From: Spirodela intermedia
Taxonomy: Eukaryota; Streptophyta; Magnoliopsida; Alismatales; Araceae
NCBI GenBank assembly: GCA_902729315.2
Contig: LR746265.1
Location: 5,312,892-5,376,891, forward strand
DNA length: 64,000 nucleotides
Direction: 5' to 3'
The translations under genes and the position numbers were made by a program. Each line of letters begins with the position of its first letter. Positions within the stretch are counted from its first letter, which is position 1. The notes beneath the pieces were generated by a model. The model was not told where the DNA came from and did no database searches. It was given only the letters and a program-made list of their open reading frames with translations. Shown here piece after piece: positions 1 to 11,854 of the stretch.

Positions 1-412
1 TGTGGCTGATGTCGAGCTTCTCGAGGTTCCGGAGGTCGAAGATGGCCGCTGGGAAGGGTCCTTCAAAGGAGTTGCCGCTGATGTTCAGGCGTGTAAGGCT
101 TCGGTACAGCAGCCGGATTTCGGGGCCTATGGAACCCGCCAGGTTCTTGCGAGAGAGGTCGAGGGAGGATATGTCGCCGCTAGAGGCGTCGCAGGTGACC
201 CCGCTCCAGGAGCACCACGGTGGCGGCCTCGGGTCCGGCTTGCTGGAGCCGACTGGCCTGTAATTCCAGTCGCGGAGATTGGAGAACGGGTCTTGCAGAG
301 AGCTCTTGAGGGAGATTAGCGCTAGAAGCTGGAGAGGGAGGGCTGAGGACGGCGCCGCCACGATGGCGGCGATTAGATGGAGGAGGAGGAGGACGAGAGA
401 TGCTGTCTTCAT
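1..412 (-). CDS. PXY: TDR/PXY-like LRR receptor kinase, N-terminal part
   Basis: Only the first 137 codons are present; the rest lies beyond the left edge. The start is the ATG at 412-410. Residues 1-24 form a signal peptide with a run of leucines. An LRR N-terminal cap follows, with the WCSWSGVTCD motif, then the first leucine-rich repeats (SLDLSRKNLAGSI, LNISGNSFEGPFP, LEKLDIS). The cap and repeats resemble Arabidopsis PXY/TDR as I recall it (WCSWSGV, LDLSHRNLSG, GNSLEGSFP). In that family the protein is a plasma-membrane receptor kinase that perceives the CLE41/44 peptide TDIF and controls vascular cambium division. The transmembrane segment and kinase domain are not visible, so a PXL1/PXL2-like paralogue or another class XI LRR kinase is possible. 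LRR receptor kinase is very likely; the PXY assignment is inference. Confidence 0.8.
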   Translation of the reverse strand, partial: MKTASLVLLLLHLIAAIVAAPSSALPLQLLALISLKSSLQDPFSNLRDWNYRPVGSSKPDPRPPPWCSWSGVTCDASSGDISSLDLSRKNLAGSIGPEIRLLYRSLTRLNISGNSFEGPFPAAIFDLRNLEKLDISH

Positions 413-680
413 CGTTAGTGATCGGCGAGGTGGCGGTGGCGACGGGCGGTGGCGGAGGATATAAGCTGGAGAAGAGGAGTGGCTCTTTTGAGGAGTGGAG
501 AACGCAGAGGGAGTATTCATGATGGCCGACGAGGGTATCTCCATCATCCTTAGCCCCTCGTCATCATCATCTTTTCATCTTTCGACTGTAAGGGTGGTCG
601 GAGCGGAGGGGGAAAGCGAGGCGAGTGGAGCGACTGCTATATCCCTCTTTCTCCCGTCTTCCAAGTACCACCACACTCCG

Positions 681-722
<42 letters not shown>

Positions 723-3700
723 CCCTGCTGCAACTTTTCTGTCCCCTTCTCTTAGTAGATGGATTTCGTCGTCCTGGTCTGGGTATCTCAGTAAAGCAAC
801 GCCGGAGCTCTTAACAGTGCCATTAGGACGGAGGGCGATCGCGACAGAGAGCTGTGACGTGAAAAAAAACTATCTTTATTAGCATCGTCCCAACCAGTCG
901 ACCGGTGAACTCCGCATGGATGAGCGACCGGAGACATGTTCTCCTCCGCTTCATCTTTTCCCCTCGTCTCGTCCCGTTTTTTCTCCTCTCCTTTCGCCGA
1001 TCATCACCGGTCGAGAACAGAAAGAAAAAGAGGCGTCCGCCGGAGCAAGGAAGTGGAGAGAGAGAGAGAGAGAGACGACCGTCCTCTGGTCTGCGTAATT
1101 CTTAGACTGCCATGAAGCTGTCTTCCGATCTGTGCGGCGGTTTCCGCCGCTCAGCCGCCCCCGCATGCCACGGAACAACGCGAGAACACTCCGATCAGTC
1201 TGGCCAGGTATCCATGATACCCTTCGGCTCCGCCACCTCTGGCGACGTTCGGGTTTCTTTTCGTCACCAGGCGTGCTTCTCGCCCCTTTGATGGGCTTCG
1301 CCGCCGCAAAATAGAGAACGAGAGAGAGAGAGAGAGTCAGTGATAGAGTGAGAGAGAGAAAGAGAAAGCGGGAGTTGCTCTTCAGAGGATCCTCCTACAG
1401 TGCGGTGGGGCAGGATATGATTGTGGGAACAATCTCTCCTTCTCCATCTCGCCACTCTCGCCTTCTCTCTTTTTCCTCCGGTAACCCTCTTTAATCGAAG
1501 GCGAGGGCATCGTCATCTTGTCTTCGTCAGGCCTCTCCGCCCCCTCCGCCGGCTTTGTCTCGACTCCAGTACTGCAGGAGGCAGGCGCCGCGTGGAAGGT
1601 AGCCGCGGGGTCCGGAGGAAAAGCACAAGGTGCACTGGGCGGCGGCAGCTCGGGGCTCCCCCTCATTGGCGGAGCCCATGTGCCGGGCCCGCCGGCCCTG
1701 GCGGCGGCCCGATGCGCCGCCGCGAAAATGACCGGAGTTACCAGTAGGTTTTCCTTGAATCAACAACGGGAATATTATACTGGGTTTGAATCCAGAATCT
1801 TGGAAAGATCAAATCCAAAAGGGGGAGGGTGATCGCCCCCTCCGACGGCGAAAGAACAGGGCCTTCTCTCGGGAGTGCCCTTCCGGTCCTTTTCCATTTT
1901 GTTATCTTCGGCGGGCATGCACCGTGGACCCATTGCCGGAGTCACCGGAGAAGGAGACGGAAACCCACCATTTCCCCAGCGGCGCTTCTACCTCACCAAG
2001 CTGGAACTCCCCGACCAGCAAGAAGAAGAAGAAGAAGATGAAGAAAACGTAGTAGAGAGAGAGAGAGAGAGAGAGATTGCTTATGGGACGAACTACGAGG
2101 GAGCGGCTGACGCCGGGAATAGTCCGGCGCTCGTTGTCACGTCCTCTCTCGAGAAGGGATGGCCCTCGTCGTCGTCGCCGCAAGACTGTCTAGGTCTTGC
2201 TTGCTAGAAAAGCTGACGGGAGAATGATGGCCGCAGCTCTTTTCTATGCCTCTTTTTGTTCCTCCTTCACGCCTGCCGGCTGCGGTCGTCGCTTCTTTAC
2301 TCCCTCCTTCCCTCGTCGCGCGCACGAGTGGCCGGGGAAGGGGCAGCTCCACCCGCCTCGTCCGGGGGGGGAGGAGGGGGGGTGTTGCAGGACTCGGCTG
2401 TCTCAAGGAGGCAGTAGAAACAGCACATGGCGGCACGAAACCACTTGTTGATGAACCACGTTAATAAGAACTTTGGCTCTTGGGAGTATTCGATCCCATG
2501 CACCCTCTCCCCTCCGGTCGAGATGGGTAATCTTTTGGGCCCAATAAGGCTTCTTCCATGTTCATTGTGTTGACCTCTCGACCTGCAGGTGCGGGGTATT
2601 GTGAAGAAACTAACGCAAAAAGTCCCCATATTTATCCTAAACTAAAGTGAGATAATTAAATTTTCGAAAAAAATATGATTATTTTCAATAATTTTCAGAG
2701 AAAACTAACCAGCCCAGAAATATAGTTCATCGTTTTCTCCCGTAATGGTAATAATTTGTCTACTCACATCGGATTTTGTCTATCTAATTCTCTACGCCCA
2801 ATGAAACCCAACCCAGCACGCCATCCCTCTTAAGAAAACCTCTCTCTATCGAACGAGAGACAGAGAGAGAGAGAGAGTTAATGTTCCATGAGAGTCAATG
2901 TCGCATGGTTCACGATGAGCTGATTTTACGCGTTGAACACGTGATGAAAGAGGGGAGAATAGCCTTTGTCGGCGCTATCAAACCCTTCAAGGGGTCAACC
3001 CTTGGAGATGGGCGGGAATAGTGACTAGACTTAATCTGATGGCGGGTATTTTAGAGAATGAAATGGTCAAAGTGTGTTAGAAGATGTTCGTCAAAAAAAC
3101 GAGCGGTTCAGACGCCGATGTCGTCGCTTATACTTCTCTGTTGGCCTGGGAAGCTCACGTCGAGCTCCCTCAGCTGCATGGGGTATCATTAGTCTGCCAT
3201 GGACGCGCGTCGGGGTCCAATTCGTCGAAGATCCCTGTCGGAGGACCCAGTGGTCCACGGCTTGAAGGTGAAGTATTCCTTACGCTATGGATTCGCGTTA
3301 ACCCACGGTCGTCATCTGCTTTGCAGAGAATGCCGGTGGAGCATCGTCAGATTCCTGTTCTTCCTCCTCTTCCTCCCCTTCCCTCTCCTCCGACGCCACG
3401 AGTCATTGCTGGGGCCGTGAGGGAATCGTCGGAGTCCGACTGAGCGAGACTGGTCCCCTGGCACCACGGTACTCCCTGCTTTTCGCTCCCACTCAACTCT
3501 CCTCTTCCTCGTCCCCCTTCTTCGTCTTCTTATTGTCGCTCCTACCCCTCCTTATTCTTCTTCATTGTCGTCCTGATATTCTTCTCCATCATCATCGTCG
3601 CCATCACATTTCTCCTCCCGTCCGTGGGTCTCTCGCGGTTACCTGCCCGTCTCTAATGGCCGCCGGTCCCCGCGTCTGGCTATTAAATAGCCGAGGGGAT

Positions 3701-4299
3701 CTGCGAGAGCCCATGGATCGTCAAGAAAGAACAAACCAAGTGAAAACCCTGGAGCACGGGGGAACGGAAGAGATATAGATCCGGCGTAAATTGGTTTACG
3801 TCTGAAAGTATGAGAGATATGATTCTCCCGGGTCTATTCAGATGCTCGTTCCGGATCAAAATTGCGATCGAGAAATGACGAGAGGCTTTAAGACTCGGAG
3901 GACCATCTCTGAGAATGGAGTCTGTGGAGGTAATTTCTGCACTTCAGAGCGCGGTGGCCCCACGCGTCTAATTATTGCCCGGTGCCGCTAGCAGCCGGCC
4001 CCGCTACGGTCCCCCGCCTTTGAAGAGTAGCGTGCGGCCACGGAAAGGGAAGTCTGGGGAAAACGGTGGCAAAGGATTCTCCACGTTGGAACACATCGAT
4101 CGCTCGTATGATCTACTCGGTCCTCCCATTGGCTGCAGCAACAAGATCCCCCCTCTCCTCCGCTCACCTTCTCTCTCTCTCTCTCTCATAGGCCAACGTT
4201 CCGGAGAAATTGGGGCCTATCCTACACCGGCTGACCAGTGGGGGCCGTATTTCTCCCTCATTCTTGTATACCTTTGACGGGGCGGCCACGGCGATAGCC
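413..4299. other. Intergenic, shared upstream region of the receptor kinase and CCT genes
   Basis: No supported gene. The flanking genes point away from each other, so both promoters should lie here. It holds GA/CT tracts at 691-721, 1055-1075, 1321-1336, 2054-2076, 2862-2877 and 4171-4187. Short open frames here (for example 1421-1747 and 3084-3443) are low-complexity and match no family I know. A TATA-like stretch (ctattaaatagcc) lies near 3680, about 620 bases before the CCT gene start. It could mark a distant transcription start but is unsupported. Confidence 0.6.
691..721. repeat. (CT)n microsatellite
   Basis: An almost perfect CT dinucleotide run of about 30 bases, roughly 280 bases upstream of the receptor kinase start. 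It reads as (GA)n on that gene's coding strand. Confidence 0.95.
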
Positions 4300-5373
4300 A
4301 TGTCGTGGCTGGAAAGAGGCGGCATGTGTCACGGCGGCGGCTTCCTCTACCCCCAGCTCAACCCCGACGTCAACCACGCCGTCGCGGGGTTCCCCGACGA
4401 CGGCGGCGCGGACGGTTTCCTCCGGTTTGCCGGTCCAGAAGACGGCGGGGTCGGTTGGCTACTGAATGGTGCCAAGGCCGGCGAGCTATCCGCCCATGAG
4501 CGGATGCCGCCGCTGGTTGCACCCGCCGTCAAGTCCTTAGATTGGCTGAGCTCATCTTGTAGTCCTCGCCTGCCGGCCCGGGGAGGTTCCTGGAGCATGG
4601 AAAGCTTGCCGGAGACTACTTCGATGTCCCTCCCCGCGGATGTTCCCATGGCCGGTCCTGCAACGTCTCTCGGTACTGCTGTGAGTGAATTGATCTGTGT
4701 TCCACATAATTGAAGGGAAATTTCACTTAGTCGAACCTGATTTTGATTCCCATCCAGTGCTAATTTATTTTGTCTGGCCACTCTCACCTTCATGGACAGG
4801 CATTATCGAACAAGTAATCATGTTGTCATATAATTCGGCACTAGTTAGAGAAAATTATGGGCTTCATAAGCTGAATCATGTATCCCGCTTTATAAGAAAA
4901 TGTTCAACATACGTTGACTGCCTGTTGCATCGACCGCACCGAGCTCTGTTGGCAACGACTGGGCTCACAAAACTATTTATTCTGTAAACCTCAGTTTGAT
5001 TTCTCCGATTCCTATAAAAGAATCAGATTTATTCTGTGAAATCACAACGCGATGAGGGATTGTTTTCTCTGTGAAGATGGCCTGCTCCGGTGCAAGCTTC
5101 GCCGGCAACAGCCCGACTTCTAGCTTTGCGGTGGCGGAGAAGGCCACGTCCTCCGGCAAGTGTGAAGGCAGCACGTCGGAGAGGGAGGCGCGGGTGATGC
5201 GGTACAGGGAGAAGAGGAAGAGGCGGAGGTTCGAGAAGCAGATACGCTACGCCTCGCGGAAGGCGTACGCCGACACGAGGCCGAGGATCAGGGGCCGATT
5301 CGCGAAGACGCCGGAAGATAAGCAGCCGCCATTGCCGCCACCACAGAACGTTACGGGGTGGTTCCTGTCGTGA
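4300..5373 (+). CDS. CCT-motif (CMF-type) transcriptional regulator
   Basis: Two exons, 4300-4680 and 5077-5373, joined in phase 0 across a 396-base intron (donor GTGAGT, acceptor GTGAAG); about 225 aa. A CCT domain lies at about residues 163-207 ([16 protein letters not shown], then [12 protein letters not shown] and RGRFAK). CCT domains are found in CONSTANS, PRR clock proteins and grass Ghd7, where they contact NF-Y and DNA. There is no B-box zinc finger and no response-regulator domain, so it belongs to the CCT-motif family without B-boxes. The protein ends in a tryptophan-phenylalanine tail, somewhat like Ghd7, which is an observation rather than an orthology claim. The N-terminal half is glycine- and proline-rich and probably disordered. 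Probable roles are flowering time or light and stress regulation, by inference. The start is the first in-frame ATG with a good context; a longer frame from 4210 exists. Confidence 0.85.
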
Positions 5374-6607
5374 TGGGAGGCGCCCCCCCGGGGAGGAATC
5401 AGAAAGGAGCGCTATTCCTTCATTCATGGCTTCTGGTTTTTGTCCTCACGGCCACGAAATCGATCTGAGGTCACTCGTGGATCGCCATAAATGTGTCTGC
5501 TTCACTAACTCCTGCTCGGGTTCTCTATGCTCGTAAGGACGGTGAGGTGAGGGAATAACCCGATCTTGAATCGTTCTATCGCCCGGGAAAAATTCGTTTC
5601 TTCTTTTGTCTTCCCCGCTATGTTCAGATTTTCAGCGAGATATTGCTGACGTTTCGACATTTTCTTTTATAATAAAGCATGGTTTTGTGGATGGATGCCA
5701 CCTTTATTATTAGAACAGCCCAGAAAATAGATTCAGACCGGAGTTCGGGAAATTTCTTGATGTGAAGATTCCGGTCCCCCCGGTTGCGCCGATTGGAGCA
5801 TTAAAGGAATGCCGGTGAAACTTAGCTCCCTGCGACATCAATCTGATGCGTAAAATCGTCGAATTAAATCAGCCATATCTATACATTCTACCTATTAATA
5901 ACTAATTTTCAGCCGATTAAATTAATTAATAGAGATGGTTTGATGGTTCTCGATGAATGAATTTACCCAGCACCTGATTCGGGATCTATCGAACCCCTGA
6001 GAGAATTCGAGGCAAGGAAAATGAGCGAAGCGACTCGCTCAGACTTCGGCCCGGTCAGGTGATGCGTTTCCGGGGGAAGTATATGGTGCAGTTCCCAGGC
6101 GGCGGCAGCGCCGCCTTTCGAATGGTCGTTCCCGAGGTGGAAGCCGAGCCCACGCAGAGGACGGTACTCTCGGGCTCCTGGAAGAACACCGGGAGACGAG
6201 TGAGAAACTATTGAAGTCGACCTCCGCCAGCCATTGAAGGCATTTTGGTGTCTCCCAGGACTTAAACACAAGCGGAGGACGGTGGATTCAAAGCAGCTAC
6301 TTGGAGGACGGTGGATGGCTTGGATGAAGAGGAAGAAGACGGTCACCTCGCAGTGACTTTTTAATTTTTACCACATCATGGAGATATTTCAGAGACAAAG
6401 GGGGCATTTTGGCGAAAACCCCCGAAACAGATAACGGGAGCCACAGGTTACGGACCCATCGTCATCGTCCTCAGGAGGAGTGGGGCTGGAGAGGGGGTTC
6501 TTCGAGACGAAGAAGCGGAGGCGGTTGCCGAACGAAGTTGAAATACGGTAGACCTGAGCAGCATTGGCGGCGACTGTGGTGATCTAGAGTGAGCAGGAGA
6601 GGGGATC
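5374..6607. other. Intergenic, CCT gene 3' region and next gene's promoter
   Basis: Holds the CCT gene 3'UTR, with an AATAAA signal at 5671-5676, and the upstream region of the next gene. Open frames on the minus strand at 5963-6346 are not supported by any recognizable motif. Confidence 0.6.
5671..5676 (+). terminator. AATAAA polyadenylation signal of the CCT gene
   Basis: A canonical AATAAA in a T-rich context about 300 bases after the stop codon at 5373, at a usual distance for a plant 3'UTR. Confidence 0.5.
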
Positions 6608-8882
6608 ATGAAGGGGCCGGCGCGAATCGGAGGGGGGAAAATGATCCGTCTTGTGGGCAGGACTGTCGGGGCGGGGATGGGCGGGGTGCAGGAGGCAGTC
6701 TCAACTGCCGCTGGCGCTGCGTGCGGCCCCGCGAGGCACGCGAAGCCGATTAGCGTCGTCTCGGTCTCGTCTTCCTCATCCTCGAGTTCCTCTTCATTCA
6801 CCGCTTCTCTGACCGAGACGACCAGCTGGGAGCAGTCGCACTCTTACTTCTGCGAAGGGGACGGATGGGAGCCCATCGGAGAGGAAGATATTGCCGGGGC
6901 GGGCGACCAAATCTTCCCTGGGCGTTTCGTCTTCGGACCGCCGCCGTCTAGGGAGGAGGTGGTCGATGCCGTCTCCACCATCCAGCAGTAAGTTCCCAAG
7001 CCCTCGTTCACAAGAATCCACTTTAAATTGTTACTCGAGCTTGTGGATCAAGGGCGTCTCCTCAGATTTCTTGTATATTTCTGTTTCGTGTTGTGATTTT
7101 CATGAACTTTGTGATCGTATTCCTTTCTAAACTTTTCGAATATCACTGCTAAGAAATCGTAGTTTGTTTGAAGACAAGGTCTCGTCGTTGATCCCCTGTT
7201 CCTCGCATCTTACCGTCCTGTGCCTTTGAGGCTTCTCTGTTTGAGCATCTGGCTGTTGATCGAGCAGGGACTAAGGCCACAACCTCACAATATCCGCAGG
7301 GAAGATCACATTTAATAATTATGTAGTTATTGTCGTTGGCAGCCCTCGAGGAACCATAAAAAAACAGAAATATAGTCATACATTTTGACAATGTAAGAAC
7401 GAATTGTTATTCATTTCGGGTTTCGTTGATTCTCCTTGCTTCCTTGTGTCATTTGTGTCGTTATTGACCAGTGTTATTTACTAATCTCAGTGATTTAGCT
7501 CATCGCATAGCATTGATCTTCCCCATACGATATTTGGTGGACATTTTTAACGATTTAATTTTTTCTACTATATCCCTTAATTAAGTGTGAGTGATAATTC
7601 TGCTGAGACAGAATAATTTATGCAGACCTTATTCCTCATTTTTCCCTAGCATTCTCATTGTCATACCTCGTCATCAAGTATCAGGCTTTAACACTGGGTA
7701 GATGATTCAAGGCCGAAAGGAAACAATTTAGGGACTTTGCCCAAGTGGGTCTCCCAACCATACATCTTCCCTTCTGCCCTTTTCCTTTCTGGCTTTATTC
7801 ACGCTGAATCTTATTGTTTCCTAATTAATATGGTTCTGGTGCCCCAAATGTAGGACATTCGCCACATTTGCTTCCCCACAGGACGTCGAAGATGGGTTTT
7901 CCTCTACGGTGGCTGAGAGTGTAAAAGACAAAGCTCTGATAATGGATTCAGTGCACCTAGTTTCTTCTTCTGAGTCTGAATCAGATTGGATCGAGCCCAC
8001 TCTTCACCTCTGCAGTCGCACCAGTGTGGACTCCCGAGTGCATGAGAAAGTCGTTGATGCTTTCAGATTATTGCAGACGAATCCTTCTATCAAGGTTATT
8101 TTTATTCTTTTAGTTATTTTTGCATAGGGTCGAAGGGAATTGATAAATAGATAGAAAATTATTGGATCTGGGACCGAAATCATGATAAAAAAATTAATGA
8201 TTCATGATCTGAACTTCATGATGGATGAAGCATGCAAGACCCCATTCAAGCCCTTTATCTGACCTCTCTTTCTTCATTCGTGGAAGCATGATTTCACTTG
8301 ATATATGCTTCTCATTCGTTTTAATACAGCTGCTATGACTTTAATGAACGCAGAGGACAGTTGTCTCATTGTCATCAGACAAAGCCGTGTGGGAGGCAGT
8401 CATGAAAAACGAGGCCGTGCAAGAATTGAGGGAGTCCTTCCGTGCAGGTCTTTCCACCACTACATTTTATCTCCATGATTCCGATAATTTATCTCAAGCG
8501 CGTCAATTTAATCGATCTCGAATCATAATCCCATCCGATCTTCTGTAATATATTAGCCGTTTGTTAATTCTGGACGAGATGAGCAAGATAATCTCTCTCT
8601 TTTTCCCTTTTTTTCTGAGAGTTCTTGTTTCATACAGCTGAGCATGCTGGGTCCCCCTCCGATGAGCAGAATCTTCCGGCGAAGATTCTCAGGATCTTCC
8701 AGGGTACCACGGGAAGGATGATGGAGTTGGTCGAGAAGATCGCCAAGATCATTGGCGGTCTCTTCTCCGTCCCGGAAAAGGTCAAGAAGGTGGATCTTTT
8801 CGAGGATGCGCTGAGATCTTCCTTCATGCTCTCGGTCGTCGTCTTTATAGTCGTTATATTATCTCGCGCCCTCAGAGCTTAA
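6608..8882 (+). CDS. Plant protein of unknown function with C-terminal membrane anchor
   Basis: Four exons: 6608-6987, 7854-8094, 8354-8447 and 8638-8882. All junctions are GT-AG and keep frame, giving 319 aa. I do not recognise a named domain. Residues 50-65 form a serine run. A conserved-looking block follows: SREEVVDAVSTIQQ, then SDWIEPTLHL, VVDAFRLLQTNPSIK and VVSLSSDKAVWEAVMKNEAV. This pattern recurs, as I remember it, in uncharacterised proteins of many land plants. The last 20 residues (SSFMLSVVVFIVVILSRALRA) are one hydrophobic segment followed by a short basic end. That suggests a tail-anchored protein facing the cytosol, preceded by an amphipathic helix-like stretch (MMELVEKIAKIIGGLF). 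The start is the first ATG of the open frame; no function is proposed. Confidence 0.85.
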
Positions 8883-9254
8883 TGCCCGATTAGGCTGCTG
8901 TAATCACTCGTCGACCTTTCTTGTACATCGCTCCTGTTTCCCTTTCTCTCTCCCTCGCGCCACACTGGTGCCTTACAGTGGGAACCCATGACTCGAATGC
9001 CATGTTGCTGTAATCTCGCTGTTTTTAACCTTCCCCGTTGACCCCAGCCTGCCTTGTCCGGACGATTATTTTCCGATTTCTCTGTGAATTTACGCACCGT
9101 TTGTGTTTATATTTAATATCGTATCTGAAACATATAATCCGGCCATGTTCACGTATGGTACAAATGGCGGCTGTATCATACAAGCTGGACTCCGGCGCGG
9201 TATCTGTCCGAAGACGCAGAGGCTGTACGTGAGGTATCCTGCCTATTTACAGTT
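8883..9254. other. Convergent 3' spacer
   Basis: This stretch lies between the stop of the membrane-anchored unknown protein (+) and the stop of CCD7 (-). It should hold both 3'UTRs. No further gene or repeat is visible. Confidence 0.6.
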
Positions 9255-11854
9255 TTAGTAATTCCGAGACGCGACCAGGGGGAGACTGATGGAGGAAGAC
9301 GACGGCGGATGATGTTGACACTCCTGGCTTGGCGAGTCTTCAGTTCTTCCTTCCCAGAATCCATGGAATCCGAGGGGGAAGTTGAGGTCCTTCGGGACTT
9401 CGATCCTCGCCACGACGGCCTCAGTTCTTCCGACGTTCCTCGCGTCCAGTATCACCAGGTAGCATCTACTCATCCAAACCGCGTACTGCAGGAGGGAGAG
9501 TCCCCGGATTTGGAAAGGTTAGCAGATGAATGGTCGATCCTGTGGGATATCCACGGACTGGGGTGTGGTTGGTTTTCTCACCTCCACCACTAAGATGTAG
9601 CCGTCGTCTTCGCCGCCGGCGGAGCCTTTGCGAGGGACAAATATGGGCTCTCCGAGAAACCGCCGCCTTCCGGCCGACCATGTGGCGACGGAGCCATCGG
9701 AGCAGTTTATCTTCCCCACGCTATCGAAGGGGAAATGCGGCAAGAACCGGCGAGCCCCCGATGTTGTCCCCACGTAGACGTGCTCGTTATCGCGGCCGGA
9801 GAAAGCCGGGTTGATCGCCGGGAAGTCCGCCGGCCTGGTCCACCTGTCCGACACCTGGCGGACAGAGCATTGCCGGCAGTTTCCGTCTCCGTCCACCCGG
9901 ATCGACATCTGAATGGGGACACGGCCAGGATGAGATCGGGTGAAGATCCTCCCCATGTGATCATGAACGGTGCAAGTCGACCGAGAAGAGAGGTACCTTG
10001 ACCAGGTGAGGTAGCAACGACTGCCGGCCCTTCTTCGGGTTCATGAACGAAGGGTCAAGCTCGCCGCTTTGCCAGTTATACCCTACAAGAAGGACACGAT
10101 TCAGCTATCCACCCTCGCGCAGCCGCTGAATGAAGAAAAAGATCGTCTCTACTTTAGCTTTCGTGGGTTTACCGAACATCTTCTGGAAATTGAACCACTG
10201 GTAGGAGCACGCAGAAGCCTGAAGCTGGATTTCCACCTCTCCAGACTCCTCTCTCCGCTCGAAGGCGTTCCCGATGTGCAGCACCCAGAGCTGACCAGGA
10301 GCCTCGATGGGCACCGCCCAGTCACGGCGGCTGCCGTCCTCGCCGTCGGAAAACCGCGGGAGCAGGTATATCGGAGACGTCGGCCGGCTGGGGTTTACCG
10401 ACAGCGCCGATATCATGGGAGAGTGGCCAGAAACTGCAGCCACCAGAGATCCTGATCGTGGGAAGCCCTTAACAGTTAGAGGTGAACTACGAGATCACTA
10501 CAAAGCTACTCTGCACTGCAACGTCGGCGGCGCTTACCTGAGACGTCCAGCTTAATGCGGTTGCCGACGAGGACGTAGTGGCCCTCGGTGAAAGCCCAGT
10601 CGTGGACCATCAGGTGATCCGGTATGGTGAAGTCCTTCTTCTGCAGCAGCCTGAAGTTGGAGTCGAACTCTGCACGGTCGGAAGAGAAGTCAACGAAGTT
10701 GCTCAGGTTGCTGAACGGTCGGAAGATTGGGCGTTGACAGAAATGGGCAGCGGCGTCGGTAGGGAGGTCGTCGGCTAACCGTAGAAGGTGAAGTTGGAGC
10801 GCGGCAGGAGCATGTCCTCGGCGTTGCACGCCAGCATGAGCAGCCTGTTCCGGCGGGCGTCGACCCTGTAGTGCGACAGCAGCCGCTTCTCCGGCATCTT
10901 GAAGACCCCTGCGCCACCCACGGCCGTGATTCTATCAGAACCATTGGGGAGTGGGTCGAGAATCGACGAAAAGTGTTTTCTGTTAGGTTTTTCGTACTCA
11001 CCGTGTAGCAATGGCTTCAGGAGAGCGGCGGCGACGTCCAGCCCTAGCTCCCCCAGCCGACGGAGCCAGTCGGCCGCCATTTCCTCTCCGTTTCTGCTCT
11101 CCGTCTTCATCCCCTTGTCGACCACGTCGAAGAGGCCAACCGTGTCGAGGGTCTTTCTGTCGAGTTCGTAGGGCTCTCCGCCTTCCCACAAGCAGAGCAG
11201 CCTCCCCCCCCAGACTAGTACGCTGGTGTTGGCCACGTTCTTCATCACCTTCATGTTACCCAGCTTTTTCCCCGCCTTGAGCACAGAGAACGGCCCACGG
11301 TGAGTGAACTTCCAGGTCCCCGTCTCGTCATCCCTCTCCTCCCTCTGTGCGCCAGTCTCCACATACCGAGCCGAGTACTTCACACCGCGACCGCTAGATT
11401 CGAAGTTGAATGACCGGAGGTAACCATGGCCATCCAGAGGATGAACGGTGGAGCCGTGGTCGTCGGCAAAAAGGCCAGGGCCGGCCAGGTAGTAGGTACC
11501 GGCCGGAAAGTCCGCCGGAACCGCACCGTCGACGGCCCGTAGTGAAACCGGGGACGAGGTCTCCCTCCTCTGGGAGACGAAGAGACCTTGGTAGTCCCAG
11601 AAAGCAGTGGCCGCAGAGTCGACAGCACCGGCACCGTCGGGGGGAGACACAGGCGGCGCCGTCGTCGGCGCCGGCGTCGTCGGGGCGCTGGCGGGGACGC
11701 GCAGTACGCGGGCGGTGGGTATAACGGGCGCGGTAGGTGGCGCAGCCCGTGGAGTGACGGAGGCCGAGGAATAGACGCACGCAGTGTTTCTTCTCGCCGG
11801 CGGCGGCGGGCACGCTTTCCCGGAGGGGAAGCGGCATGGAGCTGCATGAATCAT
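9255..11854 (-). CDS. CCD7: Carotenoid cleavage dioxygenase 7, plastidial
   Basis: Seven exons in transcript order: 11854-11002, 10908-10780, 10669-10538, 10451-10173, 10082-9997, 9908-9582 and 9485-9255. All are GT-AG and in frame, giving 678 aa. CCD7 (MAX3, rice HTD1/D17) cleaves 9-cis-beta-carotene at the 9',10' bond in plastids, between D27 and CCD8 in strigolactone synthesis. CCD7 hallmarks include FWDYQGLFVSQR, DHGSTVHPLDGHGYLR, FTHRGPFSVLK and SACSYQWFNFQK. Four likely iron ligands are visible: His297 (LLSHYRVD), His350 (MVHDWAFT), His430 (LHIGNAFE) and His643 (GFHGFW). The first ~75 residues are rich in Ala, Pro and Arg, consistent with a transit peptide. About 32 residues follow GFHGFW, longer than I expect for the family. 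The first exon is much more GC-rich than the introns. It is divergent from the SNF2 gene. Confidence 0.95.

Noticed and set aside
455..463. Gatataagc as a TATA box for the receptor kinase
   Set aside because: Only about 45 bases from the ATG, leaving almost no 5'UTR; no other support.
1421..1832. Overlapping plus-strand frames of about 105 codons
   Set aside because: Several equally open GC-rich frames without recognisable content; typical of GC-rich promoter DNA.
5029..5427. Minus-strand frame across the CCT exon
   Set aside because: Antisense to the CCT domain and without known motifs.
6448..6801. Minus-strand open frame with an acidic N terminus
   Set aside because: It is the antisense shadow of exon 1 of the membrane-anchored protein gene; the acidic run mirrors the sense serine codons.
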